Below are positions 6,599 to 14,715 of a DNA stretch of 64,000 nt, one piece after another. The stretch comes from an uncultured Bacteroidales bacterium (lineage in GTDB: Bacteria > Bacteroidota > Bacteroidia > Bacteroidales > Bacteroidaceae), in contig CACYQI010000001.1 in assembly GCA_902776455.1 (NCBI GenBank), positions 48,434 to 112,433 of the forward strand, written 5' to 3'. A program made the translations under genes and the position numbers. The notes beneath the pieces were generated by a model that searched no databases, had not been told where the DNA came from, and was given only the letters and a program-made list of their open reading frames with translations. Positions within the stretch are counted from its first letter, which is position 1. Each line of letters begins with the position of its first letter.

Positions 6599-8641
6599 TT
6601 ACCGGGCGTTGTGCATGATGCTGTAGCCGGTGAGGCGGTCGAAGCGGGCACCTTGCTGACGATAATAGACGAGGACCTGATACTCGTTCTCGGTCTCGAA
6701 GAAGCTGCCCATGGTGCGCCGTGTCAGACCATCCTGCTGGAGGAACTCGTAGCTGTAGTAGCCTTGTTTGAGCAGGAGGTCGGCATGATACTCCTGTCGC
6801 AGTTCGTCGTACTCCATGCGGCAGTCGGGGTTGAAGGTCTGGCCTGTCCAGTTGCCGCTCACATAGACGTCGCCTCCGTCGAGGCGGGGCGTGGAGAGGA
6901 AGAAGTGGACTACGACGTATTCGGCTGTTGTGGCATCGTCGTAGTCGTCGGCGCTGCGGAGCACGAAGACGCCGTTCTGGTCCTCGACGTAGCTGTAGGC
7001 ATGGTCGATGGTAGCAGGGAAGAGCGTGGCGTGGTAATAGGGTTCGAACCACTCGATGCGGTCCACTCCGGTTGCTGTCCGGTGGACGTCGAGAATCTCG
7101 AAGCGGTGGTACTCGTTACCACCGGGGAAGACGAGCTGTCGGTTGTGCGTGAACTCTATCCCGTTGGGCTTGCGGACGTTAGGCACGAGACCCTCAACTC
7201 GGCTGTCCCATCGGCGGTTCTGCATGACGACGACCTTCAGTTCGCGCTGTGGGTCGAATACCTGCAAGGCGCCGAAGCCTACGGAGAGCGTCATCTGCTG
7301 GTGCTTGTCGTTGAAGTCGATGTCGGTGTTGCTGCTCAGCGATGCCACGATGCCCGTCTCTTTCTCGTAGATGCAGAAGCGTGCTTCGAGTACGGGGTTG
7401 TCCTCCTCGTCCTCTTCGTAGATGCGGACACGGTAGTTGCCGCTCAGGCGGAGTCGAAGCTCGCGGGAGGGCACTCGCAGGCGGTAGTGCGTATAGATCT
7501 GTGTGGTGTTGAAGCTCTTCTCGTAGTCCTCGATGAGCTGGTCGTTGAGTCCTTCGAGGAAGTCGCTCTCGAAGATGCCGTCGGTGGGCTGCCAGTCCCA
7601 GTTGCAATGGTCGATGTGGTAGCGGTAGCGCTTGTAGTCGTGGCTCATCTCGTCCCATTCGATGTCGAGGTGCTGACGGCCTCGGAAGGCCAGATAGGGC
7701 GGCAAGGTGGGGTCGTCGTCGACAGTCAGGGTAAGCGTCCGCACGTTCCGGTCGAAGATTTGCTGCGTCTGAGCGTGAAGAGCAAAAAGCGAAGACTGAA
7801 GAATAAAGACGGCAAAGATGACAGAGCGGAGGATGCTGCTCAAAGACTCTTCCTGTGCAGACTCAGCCTCTTCCATACCTTCCCTTAAAGGGGAGGCTTC
7901 CTTCCCTGAGTTCTCTCCCTTTAAAGGGGAGGACTCCCTCACTTTAGGGGAGGGATGGGAAGGTTCTGTCTCTTCGCCCTTCAGCACAGGCAGTTGCCAA
8001 TGGAACTTGACGGCAAGGATGCGAATCAGTATGACTCCGAAGGCACTCAGCATGGCGCTGATTTCGACGCTCAGCCCCATGTGGAGGCAGACGACGTAGG
8101 CCAGTCCGCCAGCCACGCAGGCAAGGGCGTAGATTTCGCTGCGGAAGATGAGCGGCACGTCGTTCATCAGGACGTCGCGGATGATTCCGCCTCCGGCTCC
8201 AGTCACGGCTCCCATCGTAATCGCCACCCAGAAGGGATGCCCCAGAGCAAGCGTCTTTTCGATGCCGATGACGTTGAAAAGGGCAAGGCCAATGGTGTCG
8301 AAGATGAACCAGGTGTAGTTGTGATGGATGATGTACTTGCCGAACATGCCGACAGCCAGCACGGCCAGGGCGCAACAGACGAAGTAGCTGCTGTTCGTCA
8401 TCCAGAAGGGATTGACGCCAAGCATGAGGTCGCGAATCGTTCCGCCACCGATAGCCGTCGCCATGCCCACAATCCATGCGCCGAAGATGTCGAACTGCTT
8501 CGTCGAGGACAGCCTGACGCCCGAGATGGCAAAGGCAAAGGTGCCGATGAACTCGATGACGACAAACGTGACAGGCAACCGCAACGTGTCGGCCATGTCC
8601 TGCAAAAGGTTATGAATCGAAAAGTCGAAAAGATAAAACAT
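6599..8641 (-). CDS. TRIC-family (UPF0126) membrane protein read in frame into T9SS plug protein (DUF5103)
   Basis: One open frame of 680 residues joins two unrelated proteins. Residues 1 to about 215 form a UPF0126/TRIC cation channel: seven hydrophobic helices and the duplicated motif GGGTIRDLMLG ... GAGGGIIRDVLM. Residues about 223-258 are encoded by a palindromic element (7877-7964). Then come a signal-peptide-like helix (ILRSVIFAVFILQSSLFALHA) and a DUF5103 domain with HCNWDWQPTDG, SFNTTQIYTHYRLRVPS and LSGNYRVRIYEE. DUF5103 is the plug subunit of the type IX secretion translocon in the envelope. Normally these are separate genes. An ATG at 7876, in the same frame, would give a 425-residue secreted plug protein of expected length, so two separate products are plausible. 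The PqqD gene lies 76 bp upstream. Confidence 0.78.
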   Translation of the reverse strand: MFYLFDFSIHNLLQDMADTLRLPVTFVVIEFIGTFAFAISGVRLSSTKQFDIFGAWIVGMATAIGGGTIRDLMLGVNPFWMTNSSYFVCCALAVLAVGMFGKYIIHHNYTWFIFDTIGLALFNVIGIEKTLALGHPFWVAITMGAVTGAGGGIIRDVLMNDVPLIFRSEIYALACVAGGLAYVVCLHMGLSVEISAMLSAFGVILIRILAVKFHWQLPVLKGEETEPSHPSPKVRESSPLKGENSGKEASPLREGMEEAESAQEESLSSILRSVIFAVFILQSSLFALHAQTQQIFDRNVRTLTLTVDDDPTLPPYLAFRGRQHLDIEWDEMSHDYKRYRYHIDHCNWDWQPTDGIFESDFLEGLNDQLIEDYEKSFNTTQIYTHYRLRVPSRELRLRLSGNYRVRIYEEDEEDNPVLEARFCIYEKETGIVASLSSNTDIDFNDKHQQMTLSVGFGALQVFDPQRELKVVVMQNRRWDSRVEGLVPNVRKPNGIEFTHNRQLVFPGGNEYHRFEILDVHRTATGVDRIEWFEPYYHATLFPATIDHAYSYVEDQNGVFVLRSADDYDDATTAEYVVVHFFLSTPRLDGGDVYVSGNWTGQTFNPDCRMEYDELRQEYHADLLLKQGYYSYEFLQQDGLTRRTMGSFFETENEYQVLVYYRQQGARFDRLTGYSIMHNAR
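7877..7964. repeat. Double-hairpin palindromic element at the TRIC/plug junction
   Basis: An 88-bp palindrome (minus strand AACCTTCCCATCCCTCCCC to AAGGGAAGGT) contains two inner hairpins (CCTCCCCTTTAAAGGGAGAG and GCCTCCCCTTTAAGGGAAGG). It supplies the linker between the two domains and lies immediately upstream of the candidate internal ATG at 7876. Confidence 0.8.
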
Positions 8642-8717
8642 ATATTGCTTAAATCAACTTTTGCAAGCTACGCTTCTTTTATCTTCTTATTATCAACACT
8701 TCCGAAACTTGAACCTA

Positions 8718-8987
8718 TCAGCCTTCTGCCAGTCCCACCTTCACCCACTCGTCGAGCAGAGTCTGGGCATCGCGACGGGCTGTGTCGGCATCCACCTCAT
8801 ACTCCTGCATCAGAAGCTCAGCCATCGTCTCGGCCGTGAACTCTTTGTCGCAGATATTCTTCCACAGATAGGTTGCCGACTCGTTGAGGCTGATGACCTT
8901 GTTGAAGTCGATGTTCTCTCTTCCGTAAGCCACGATGATGTGCTCGCCGCACACCTCGCGGAGTTCAAATCCTTTCTTAATCTTCAT
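8718..8987 (-). CDS. PqqD-family peptide-binding protein
   Basis: An 89-residue small protein with the winged-helix fold known as the RiPP recognition element. It opens KIKKGFELREVCGEHIIVAYG, with the central VISLNESATYLW and the C-terminal ARRDAQTLLDEWVKVGL. PqqD proteins bind leader peptides and present them to modifying enzymes. The gene follows an S26-type peptidase and an HprK-like kinase on the same strand, a set seen in peptide-maturation clusters. I found no radical SAM or cyclase enzyme and no precursor peptide nearby, so the substrate is unknown. It starts at ATG 8987. The 128-bp gap upstream is AT-rich with repeated ATTTACTATTTA, plus a palindromic element. Confidence 0.87.
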   Translation of the reverse strand: MKIKKGFELREVCGEHIIVAYGRENIDFNKVISLNESATYLWKNICDKEFTAETMAELLMQEYEVDADTARRDAQTLLDEWVKVGLAEG

Positions 8988-9050
8988 CCTTATAATTTAC
9001 TATTTGACGATTTACTATTTACTATTTATTTACGATTTAACTATTTATAT

Positions 9051-9113
9051 CCCACTTCCCTTTAGGGGAGGGATGGGGAGAGAGGCTAAGGGAGGCCTAA
9101 GGAAGTCTTCCTT
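9051..9113. repeat. Double-hairpin-type palindromic element (intergenic)
   Basis: CCCACTTCCCTTTAGGGGAG, GGATGGGGAGAG and GGAGGCCTAAGGAAGTCTTCC form two adjacent hairpins between the S26-type peptidase and PqqD genes. Composition and motif order match the elements inside the TRIC/plug frame. Confidence 0.6.
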
Positions 9114-9115
9114 TG

Positions 9116-9655
9116 TTATACTATTGCCTTATATATAAATAATAGGTATCTCCTGACGGGTCTGAGCTTGCGCCACAGCTTGATGCGGCGGATGAGCTTA
9201 GGGTCGTCGGCAGGAATGATGCGATGCGGACGGATATACTGCGTGACGAGGCCGCTGACGTCCTGCTGCCTGCAATGTTCCACGCCTCTCACGTTGCCAT
9301 CGCCCTGCAGGACAAGGTTTTCGCCGTGCTTCTCTATGATGCGGTGCAGGACATAGTGCCCCGGTGCTATCTGTGCCAGAACCGCATCGCCTACATCGTA
9401 GCTGTCGCGCTTCTCGAGGAAGACACGGTCGCGTGTGTGCTCGATGAAGGGACGCATGCTGTAGCCCTTGACGTAAATGGCATAGGGCTTGCCTTCGCTC
9501 AGCATCTTCGACACCTCGCCCAGCCAAGCATCGTTAGGCAACTCATGCCGAGGCTGAAGGGAGGTCGTGCCGTTGCGACGCTGATAGCTCTTGCGCCAAG
9601 GCGTCAGCAGGACGCGCGTCGAGCGTTTAACGATTGCTTTCAATAGCCTTTTCAT
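9116..9655 (-). CDS. S24/S26-type peptidase (signal-peptidase-like)
   Basis: A 179-residue protein. After about 45 basic residues it carries the signal-peptidase core: YVKGYSMRPFI with the nucleophile Ser near residue 66, VGDAVLAQI, GHYVLHRI with His near residue 104, and LQGDGNVRG. A His rather than a Lys as the base resembles the ER/archaeal/SipW type. No strong membrane anchor is obvious; the C-terminus is basic and aromatic. ATG 9655 is preferred to the TTG four codons upstream. Between an HprK-like kinase and PqqD, it may cleave a leader peptide; that role is inference. The 64-bp gap to the kinase is filled with TAATCCTTAATC-type simple repeat. Confidence 0.8.
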   Translation of the reverse strand: MKRLLKAIVKRSTRVLLTPWRKSYQRRNGTTSLQPRHELPNDAWLGEVSKMLSEGKPYAIYVKGYSMRPFIEHTRDRVFLEKRDSYDVGDAVLAQIAPGHYVLHRIIEKHGENLVLQGDGNVRGVEHCRQQDVSGLVTQYIRPHRIIPADDPKLIRRIKLWRKLRPVRRYLLFIYKAIV

Positions 9656-9719
9656 CTCCACAACCAATCCCTAATCCCTAATCCTTAATCTTTAATCCTT
9701 AATCTTTAATCCTTATTCT

Positions 9720-10610
9720 CTAATCCTTATCAGCGGCTACCGTGTCATGGCACAAGATGGCAGCCTCGGCATTGGGCAGGCAGCCAAGCTCGTACATGCC
9801 GACGATGCGGATGAGTTCGCCGATGCCATCGCAAACGCCGTTATAGACACGCTCGTCCCACTTCATGTTGCTCATGGCAGGAAGCAGATTGCAGAAAGCT
9901 TCGACGGTACGGAGCTTGCGAATCGTGTTCTCAGGCCGCTGCTGGATGCGGACAATGCCGCCGACAGGAGCCTGAATGTTGCGGTAGCAGCGCGTCTTTC
10001 CGCTCCACGGACTGCCGAAGACGATGGCCTGGCCTTCGATGATGCGTACCACGGGGTTGTCGTCGTTCATAAGGTCGCAACCCGGTATGTTGTCGTACCA
10101 AAGGCGTGTGTGCGTACTCTTGCCCGTTCCGCTGGGAGCAGTCATCAGATAGCCCTTGCCATCGCATCGGATGACCGAAGCATGCATGAGCATCGTCCTC
10201 GTGCAGGCCGCAGCAAAAGCATAAGCCATCATCAAGGCATTGTTCAGCCCATAGTTGCGTTGCACAAAGGTCTTGCCGAAGAGCGACACTTGGCACTGAG
10301 AGAAGTCGGCTTTGCTGCGCATACGGCTGCAGAGCACTCCATCGACATCGTTGACGGCATACTGATAGCCTCCGTCTGCCATGCAATACACGCCGTAGTC
10401 GCATCCGCCACAGTCGAACACGCCTATCTCGTCGCCCTCCTCCTGCCAGTCGAGGCTGTCGTCCACAGTCATCGTGAAAAGCAACGCCTCTTCGGGCTTC
10501 CCCTCCAGCAGGAAGGGAGCAAACGAAGGAATAAGCCTGTCATCGTTGGCCTCGTCGGCAAAGTGAATGGCAAACGCATGGCCGCCAACCTTATAGTAGT
10601 AACTTTTCAT
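9720..10610 (-). CDS. HprK-like P-loop kinase, PqqD-associated
   Basis: A 296-residue protein. The N-terminal half is unassigned beta-rich sequence. The C-terminal half begins LMHASVIRCDGKGYLMTAPS and has a P-loop, SGTGKSTHTRLW, near residues 158-170. It then has NDDNPVVRI and GSPWSGKTRCYRN, the pattern of HPr kinase/PEP carboxykinase-type domains found beside PqqD and in lasso-type peptide clusters. The likely reaction is ATP-dependent phosphorylation of an unknown protein or peptide. ATG 10610 is chosen over the TTG two codons upstream. The gene is 14 bp downstream of a secreted orphan and on the same strand as the peptidase and PqqD genes, so a single transcript is likely. Confidence 0.78.
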   Translation of the reverse strand: MKSYYYKVGGHAFAIHFADEANDDRLIPSFAPFLLEGKPEEALLFTMTVDDSLDWQEEGDEIGVFDCGGCDYGVYCMADGGYQYAVNDVDGVLCSRMRSKADFSQCQVSLFGKTFVQRNYGLNNALMMAYAFAAACTRTMLMHASVIRCDGKGYLMTAPSGTGKSTHTRLWYDNIPGCDLMNDDNPVVRIIEGQAIVFGSPWSGKTRCYRNIQAPVGGIVRIQQRPENTIRKLRTVEAFCNLLPAMSNMKWDERVYNGVCDGIGELIRIVGMYELGCLPNAEAAILCHDTVAADKD

Positions 10611-10624
10611 GTGCAATGTAATGA

Positions 10625-11089
10625 TTACTTCTTCTTTGTAGGAGAAACAACTTGTTCTTCCACTTCGATATACTCTTCCGGCTTAAAGCGGAACTGGCCT
10701 CGGTCAACCAATATCATACGCAACTCGTCGCTGTGGGCATAACGCTTGTGCAGAGACAAGTAGCGGCGCTCCATCTTCTTCCTGCCAGGACTGAAGTAGA
10801 TGGCCGTGACATACGGGCCGCCCTTGTACGTCGCCTCAAGGTAGCGTTGCAGCTGAAAGGAGTAGAGCTGCCTGTCCATCAAGAACTTCCTCTTCTTGTC
10901 GAGCGTAATGCTGTCAACCTGCATCATGTCGGTGATGAACACCGATGAGTCTGCAAACGAGATGCCCACGCCCATCAGATAGACAGGCTTCTGCACTACC
11001 TTGTTCTTCTTTGCCTCAAGAGGCGTAGCGCCAAAGGCGCAGAACAGGCAAGCACACAGGATTACCCTTAGAGATTTGCTCATTGTCAT
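10625..11089 (-). CDS. Secreted protein of unknown function
   Basis: I do not recognise this 154-residue protein. An ATG at 11089, with AAGGA eight to nine bases upstream, opens a signal peptide (MSKSLRVILCACLFCAFGATPLEA). A mature part with KPVYLMGVGISFADSSVFIT, a central basic QRYLEATYKGG, and a Lys-rich tail follows. The form resembles small periplasmic proteins that Bacteroidota keep next to housekeeping genes. It lies 13 bp after the DUF3276 gene and 14 bp before the HprK-like gene, which suggests an operon. Its link to the peptidase cassette is positional only. Confidence 0.7.
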   Translation of the reverse strand: MTMSKSLRVILCACLFCAFGATPLEAKKNKVVQKPVYLMGVGISFADSSVFITDMMQVDSITLDKKRKFLMDRQLYSFQLQRYLEATYKGGPYVTAIYFSPGRKKMERRYLSLHKRYAHSDELRMILVDRGQFRFKPEEYIEVEEQVVSPTKKK

Positions 11090-11102
11090 ACGGGGGTATC
11101 CT

Positions 11103-11438
11103 TCAGAAATCCAAATCGATATTGATGGCGTTGTCAACTTCGGGACGCGCCTCGGCCTCGCCCTGCTCGCTGGCTACAAAGTCGAATGCCTGCTGCAATG
11201 CTTCGTTGAACTTGCCAAAGTCCTCGCGGAAGAGGAATATCTTGTGCTTCTCGTAGCTGATTTGAGGCATTTCCTGAGTTCCGCTGAGTATCTTCTTGCT
11301 CTCCGTTACACTCAGATACATTTCGCCCCGACGGTTCTGCTTCACGTCGATGTAGTAGATGCGCTGCCCAGCTTTGACAGTTCGCGAGAATAAGATCTCG
11401 GCATCGTGACCTTCTGTTAGTTTCTTGTCTGTTTCCAT
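11103..11438 (-). CDS. DUF3276 PUR-like nucleic-acid-binding protein
   Basis: A 111-residue protein with the beta-beta-beta-beta-alpha PUR repeat. The strands are EILFSRTVKAGQRIYYIDVK, then GEMYLSVTESKK and KHKIFLFREDFGKF, with an amphipathic helix and an acidic tail rich in Glu and Asp. Bacterial PUR proteins bind single-stranded DNA or RNA. It is the first gene of a minus-strand run that continues into the secreted orphan and the HprK-like gene. It is divergent from nusB across a 128-bp gap. Confidence 0.85.
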   Translation of the reverse strand: METDKKLTEGHDAEILFSRTVKAGQRIYYIDVKQNRRGEMYLSVTESKKILSGTQEMPQISYEKHKIFLFREDFGKFNEALQQAFDFVASEQGEAEARPEVDNAINIDLDF

Positions 11439-11533
11439 AGTGCATACTTACTTTTGCCGCCCAAATTTCCCCTTATTTCTGCAAACTGCCAAAAAAAGAT
11501 GAAGGAAAAAGTCTCTTTTTGCATTAAAATGAC

Positions 11534-11541
11534 TAAATTTG
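11534..11541 (+). promoter_or_regulatory. -7 box of the nusB operon
   Basis: TAAATTTG lies 25 nt upstream of the nusB ATG and fits TAnnTTTG. A correctly spaced TTTG at -33 was not found. Confidence 0.5.
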
Positions 11542-11566
11542 CACTCTCTTTTACATCTATCAGACT

Positions 11567-12505
11567 ATGATAAACCGTGAATTGATACGTTTAAAGCTTG
11601 TTCAGGTGCTTTACTCATACCTCCAAAAAGGTAGTCACAATCCTGATGTTGCCGAGAAGGAACTCTTGCTGAGTCTCGACAAGGCATACGACCTCTACAA
11701 CTACATGCTTCTGCTCATGGTTGAGACGAGCCGGATATCTCTCCGCATGCTTGAGATGAGGGAAAGTCGCAGCAAGAAGCTGAACGACGGCATCCACTGG
11801 AGCCATAAGTTCGTGGACAACCGTTTCATCCTACAGCTGGAGTCGAACAGGGAACTTCGCGACTATTGCGACGAGCAGGAACTGAGCTGGGCAAACCATG
11901 AGGACTTCGTGCGCAACTTATATAATAAGGTAGAAGAGAGTGACTTCTATCAGCAGTACATGAACTCCGACACTTCCTCCTACGAGGAGGACCGCGAGAT
12001 TTGGCGCCTCATCTACCGCCACCTCATCGTGGACAACGAAGAGCTTGCCGGCATCCTGGAGGACATCAATGTCTATTGGAACGACGACAAGACCATAATA
12101 GACACCTTTGTGCTCAAGACCATCAACCGCTTCACGGAGAAGAGCACAGCGGCACAGCCTCTCATGCCAAAGTTCAAGACAGACACTGACCGCGACTTCG
12201 CCATCAAGCTCATGCGGCGTGCACTAATGGGACAGGAGCACTTCTACGGACTCATTGGCACTACTACCCGCAAGTGGGACTTCGAACGAATTGCCTTGAT
12301 GGACCGCATCATCCTGCAATTAGGGCTTGCCGAGATAACCACCTTCCCGAACATCCCTATCAGCGTCAGCATCAACGAGTACGTTGACATCGCCAAGATG
12401 TACAGCACCCCGAAGAGCGGCAAGTACATCAACGCTACGCTCGACACCATCGCAAAGAAGCTCATCGAGGAAGGAAAACTGGTGAAGGAGACCGAAGCTG
12501 AATAG
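11567..12505 (+). CDS. nusB: Transcription antitermination factor NusB (long Bacteroidota form)
   Basis: 312 residues, about twice the E. coli length, as usual in this phylum. The N-terminal half (INRELIRLKLVQVLYSYLQ) is a lineage-specific extension. The canonical NusB domain is at the end: DRIILQLGLAEI, then IPISVSINEYVDIAKMYSTPKSGKYINATLD. NusB with S10 binds boxA of rRNA leaders and keeps RNA polymerase processive. It heads a plus-strand run with yajC, ybbR and coaE, a conserved Bacteroidales order. The start at 11567 follows a good -7 box. Confidence 0.94.
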   Translation: MINRELIRLKLVQVLYSYLQKGSHNPDVAEKELLLSLDKAYDLYNYMLLLMVETSRISLRMLEMRESRSKKLNDGIHWSHKFVDNRFILQLESNRELRDYCDEQELSWANHEDFVRNLYNKVEESDFYQQYMNSDTSSYEEDREIWRLIYRHLIVDNEELAGILEDINVYWNDDKTIIDTFVLKTINRFTEKSTAAQPLMPKFKTDTDRDFAIKLMRRALMGQEHFYGLIGTTTRKWDFERIALMDRIILQLGLAEITTFPNIPISVSINEYVDIAKMYSTPKSGKYINATLDTIAKKLIEEGKLVKETEAE

Positions 12506-12556
12506 GAATCAGAACTAAGAAATAACTTTTTTCACATATTAAACAAACAGTAAACG

Positions 12557-12856
12557 ATGCTTACATTACTTCAAGCTCAGGGCGGCGGGAACATGTCGTT
12601 CCTTCTTATGATGGTCATCATCTTTGCCATCATGTGGTTCTTTATGATTCGCCCACAAAAGAAGAAACAAAATGAGATTCAGAACTTCCGGGCAAACATT
12701 ACCCGAGGACAGCAGATTGTAACGGCCGGCGGCATCTACGGCGTGGTCAAGGACATCGACGAGGCCGCTAACACACTCAAAGTGGAGATTGCCAGCGGCA
12801 TCTGCATCAAGGTGGACCGCGGCAGCGTGTTCGCCTCGCCACAGGTGACGCTGTAA
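12557..12856 (+). CDS. yajC: Preprotein translocase subunit YajC
   Basis: A 99-residue protein with a single N-terminal membrane helix (FLLMMVIIFAIMWFFMI), the conserved RPQKKKQNE, then a small soluble domain with IVTAGGIYGVVKDID. YajC associates with SecDF in the inner membrane. It lies 51 bp after nusB and 74 bp before the YbbR gene. The length is typical. Confidence 0.95.
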   Translation: MLTLLQAQGGGNMSFLLMMVIIFAIMWFFMIRPQKKKQNEIQNFRANITRGQQIVTAGGIYGVVKDIDEAANTLKVEIASGICIKVDRGSVFASPQVTL

Positions 12857-12930
12857 GAGGAGAAGCCACAAAGAGAGGCAGACGGAGAACCGAGATGTTG
12901 CCTCCTTCCTACAACTTCCCAGCATAAGGC

Positions 12931-13938
12931 ATGTCAAAGGGCAAAAACATCTTCAATCAATGGAGGGACTTGCTGTTCGGGACGAAGAGTCACGAACTGC
13001 TTGTCTTTTGCTTTTTCCTTGCCGTGTCCTTTGGCTTCTGGCTTCTGCAGGCGCTCAACGAGACACTCGAACGCGAAGTGCAGGTCAGGCTGGAACTGGA
13101 GAACATCCCCGACAATGTGGTCATCATCGATTCCCTGCCTCCTACGCTCAGCGTCGTCTTGCGCGACAGAGGACTCATCCTTGCACGCCACAGTATCTAC
13201 AGCCTCTTTCAGCCGAACCGCCTGAAGTTGGACTTCGCCCGTTACGACACAAAGCGGAAAGACGCGGAGGTGTATGTCCCTGCTACCGACATCGTGCGTA
13301 TGCTGAACCGCGTCTTCGATGCCTCCACGAAGATAACCTCTTTCCGGCCCGACACCATTCGCTACGCCTACAACCACGGCGGTTCACGCAAATTCCCTGT
13401 CAGGCTGGCAGGCACCTTCGAAACGTCGCGGGAGAACTACATCAAGAGCATCAGCATAGAGCCGGAATCGGTTCTTGTGTTCGCTCCGAAAGTCATTCTC
13501 GACACGATGCATGCCGTCTATTCTGAGCCTTTCCTGCTGGAAGAACTGCACAAGGACGGGAGCCATCCCATCAGCCTGCGCAAGCAGAAACTGCTGAAGT
13601 ACGAGCAGGAACAGATCAACATCAAGGTGGACTTAGGCTTCTACACGGAGAAGACGGTCGAAGTGCCCGTCATGGGACTGAACTTCCCAGCAGAGAAGAA
13701 GTTGCGCACCTTCCCGGCACGCGTCGCCATCACCTTCCGCGTGGAATCAGGACGCTATCAGCAAGTCAAGCCAGAGGACTTTGTGCTTGCCACCACCTAC
13801 GAGGAATTGCTGTCGAACACAGAGGACAGCAAGCTGCACCTGCACTTGAAGACTGTGCCCGAAGGCGTGTCGGACGTCAGGATATTGCCGCCCGACGTGG
13901 ACTACCTTATCGAGCAAATGGTGCCCGAACAAAACTAA
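12931..13938 (+). CDS. YbbR-domain (CdaR-like) membrane protein
   Basis: 335 residues. One membrane helix near residues 22-42 (LLVFCFFLAVSFGFWLLQAL) is followed by a periplasmic part of repeated beta-rich YbbR domains, for example EREVQVRLELENIPDNVVI and the later KVDLGFYTEKTVEVPVMGL. In Firmicutes, YbbR proteins regulate the diadenylate cyclase CdaA. In Bacteroidota the same gene sits between yajC and coaE with no proven role. ATG 12931 begins MSKGKNIF. Confidence 0.82.
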   Translation: MSKGKNIFNQWRDLLFGTKSHELLVFCFFLAVSFGFWLLQALNETLEREVQVRLELENIPDNVVIIDSLPPTLSVVLRDRGLILARHSIYSLFQPNRLKLDFARYDTKRKDAEVYVPATDIVRMLNRVFDASTKITSFRPDTIRYAYNHGGSRKFPVRLAGTFETSRENYIKSISIEPESVLVFAPKVILDTMHAVYSEPFLLEELHKDGSHPISLRKQKLLKYEQEQINIKVDLGFYTEKTVEVPVMGLNFPAEKKLRTFPARVAITFRVESGRYQQVKPEDFVLATTYEELLSNTEDSKLHLHLKTVPEGVSDVRILPPDVDYLIEQMVPEQN

Positions 13939-14093
13939 CACATCATTCGTAATACATAATTGATAATGAGGATACGCACAAGGCTTTGATTCCCATCCCA
14001 TTCACCCTGGCAAAGCCTAACAGATATAAACGACTGGAAATATCTCTCACGAAAGAACAGCGGCTGATTAAAAAGCAAGCGAAATAAACAATT

Positions 14094-14684
14094 ATGAATG
14101 ATGTATTAACCATAGGCATCACCGGTGGCATAGGGAGCGGCAAGAGCTACGTTGCGAAGATGCTGGCAGAACGCTTCGGGATACCTGTTTACGACTGCGA
14201 CAGGGAGGCCAAGCGGCTCATGGCTGAGAGCGAAGAGATACGCAGCCAGCTCGTCGGCCTCGTCGGGCCTGAAGTCTATGGCGCATCGGGCCTCAACAGG
14301 CAGCACCTTGCCGACTACCTCTTTGCCGACCCCGAACATGCCCGAAAGGTGAATGCCATCGTCCATCCCACTGTTCTGAAGGACTTCTCAGCCTGGGCGG
14401 AAAAGCAGACGAAGCCTGTAGTCGCGCTGGAGAGCGCCATCCTCTACGAGAGCGGATTCTACAAACACGTTGACTACATTCTCTTTGTTGACGCACCCGA
14501 AGACGTCCGCCTCCGAAGGGCCATGCAGCGCGACACGGCGACAGAGGCACAGGTCGTGGCACGCATGAAGATGCAGCAGACGGAGCAAAGCCGCAAGCTT
14601 GCCGACTTCATCGTCGATAACAGCACGGACAGCGACCTGCTGTTGCTGGAACAACTGAAGCAGATTGCTCTGCTCAAACAATAG
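14094..14684 (+). CDS. coaE: Dephospho-CoA kinase
   Basis: A 196-residue P-loop kinase that catalyses the last step of coenzyme A synthesis, ATP-dependent phosphorylation of the 3'-hydroxyl of dephospho-CoA. The P-loop GITGGIGSGKSYVAKML is at residues 6-22. It is followed by VYDCDREAKRLM (Asp of the substrate site) and the lid region RRAMQRD. The 155-bp gap after the YbbR gene contains no gene. The downstream DUF5606 gene begins 31 bp later. Confidence 0.95.
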   Translation: MNDVLTIGITGGIGSGKSYVAKMLAERFGIPVYDCDREAKRLMAESEEIRSQLVGLVGPEVYGASGLNRQHLADYLFADPEHARKVNAIVHPTVLKDFSAWAEKQTKPVVALESAILYESGFYKHVDYILFVDAPEDVRLRRAMQRDTATEAQVVARMKMQQTEQSRKLADFIVDNSTDSDLLLLEQLKQIALLKQ

Positions 14685-14715
14685 AAAGTTATACTTAACA
14701 TAATCAAATAAAACA

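Noticed and set aside
6335-7888. 517-codon plus-strand frame
   Set aside because: Mirror of the plug-domain gene; Val/Glu-rich with no motif.
8718-10610. Complete lasso-peptide cluster
   Set aside because: No asparagine-synthetase-like cyclase, transglutaminase-like protease, ABC transporter or precursor ORF is present, so only a maturation-like cassette is claimed.
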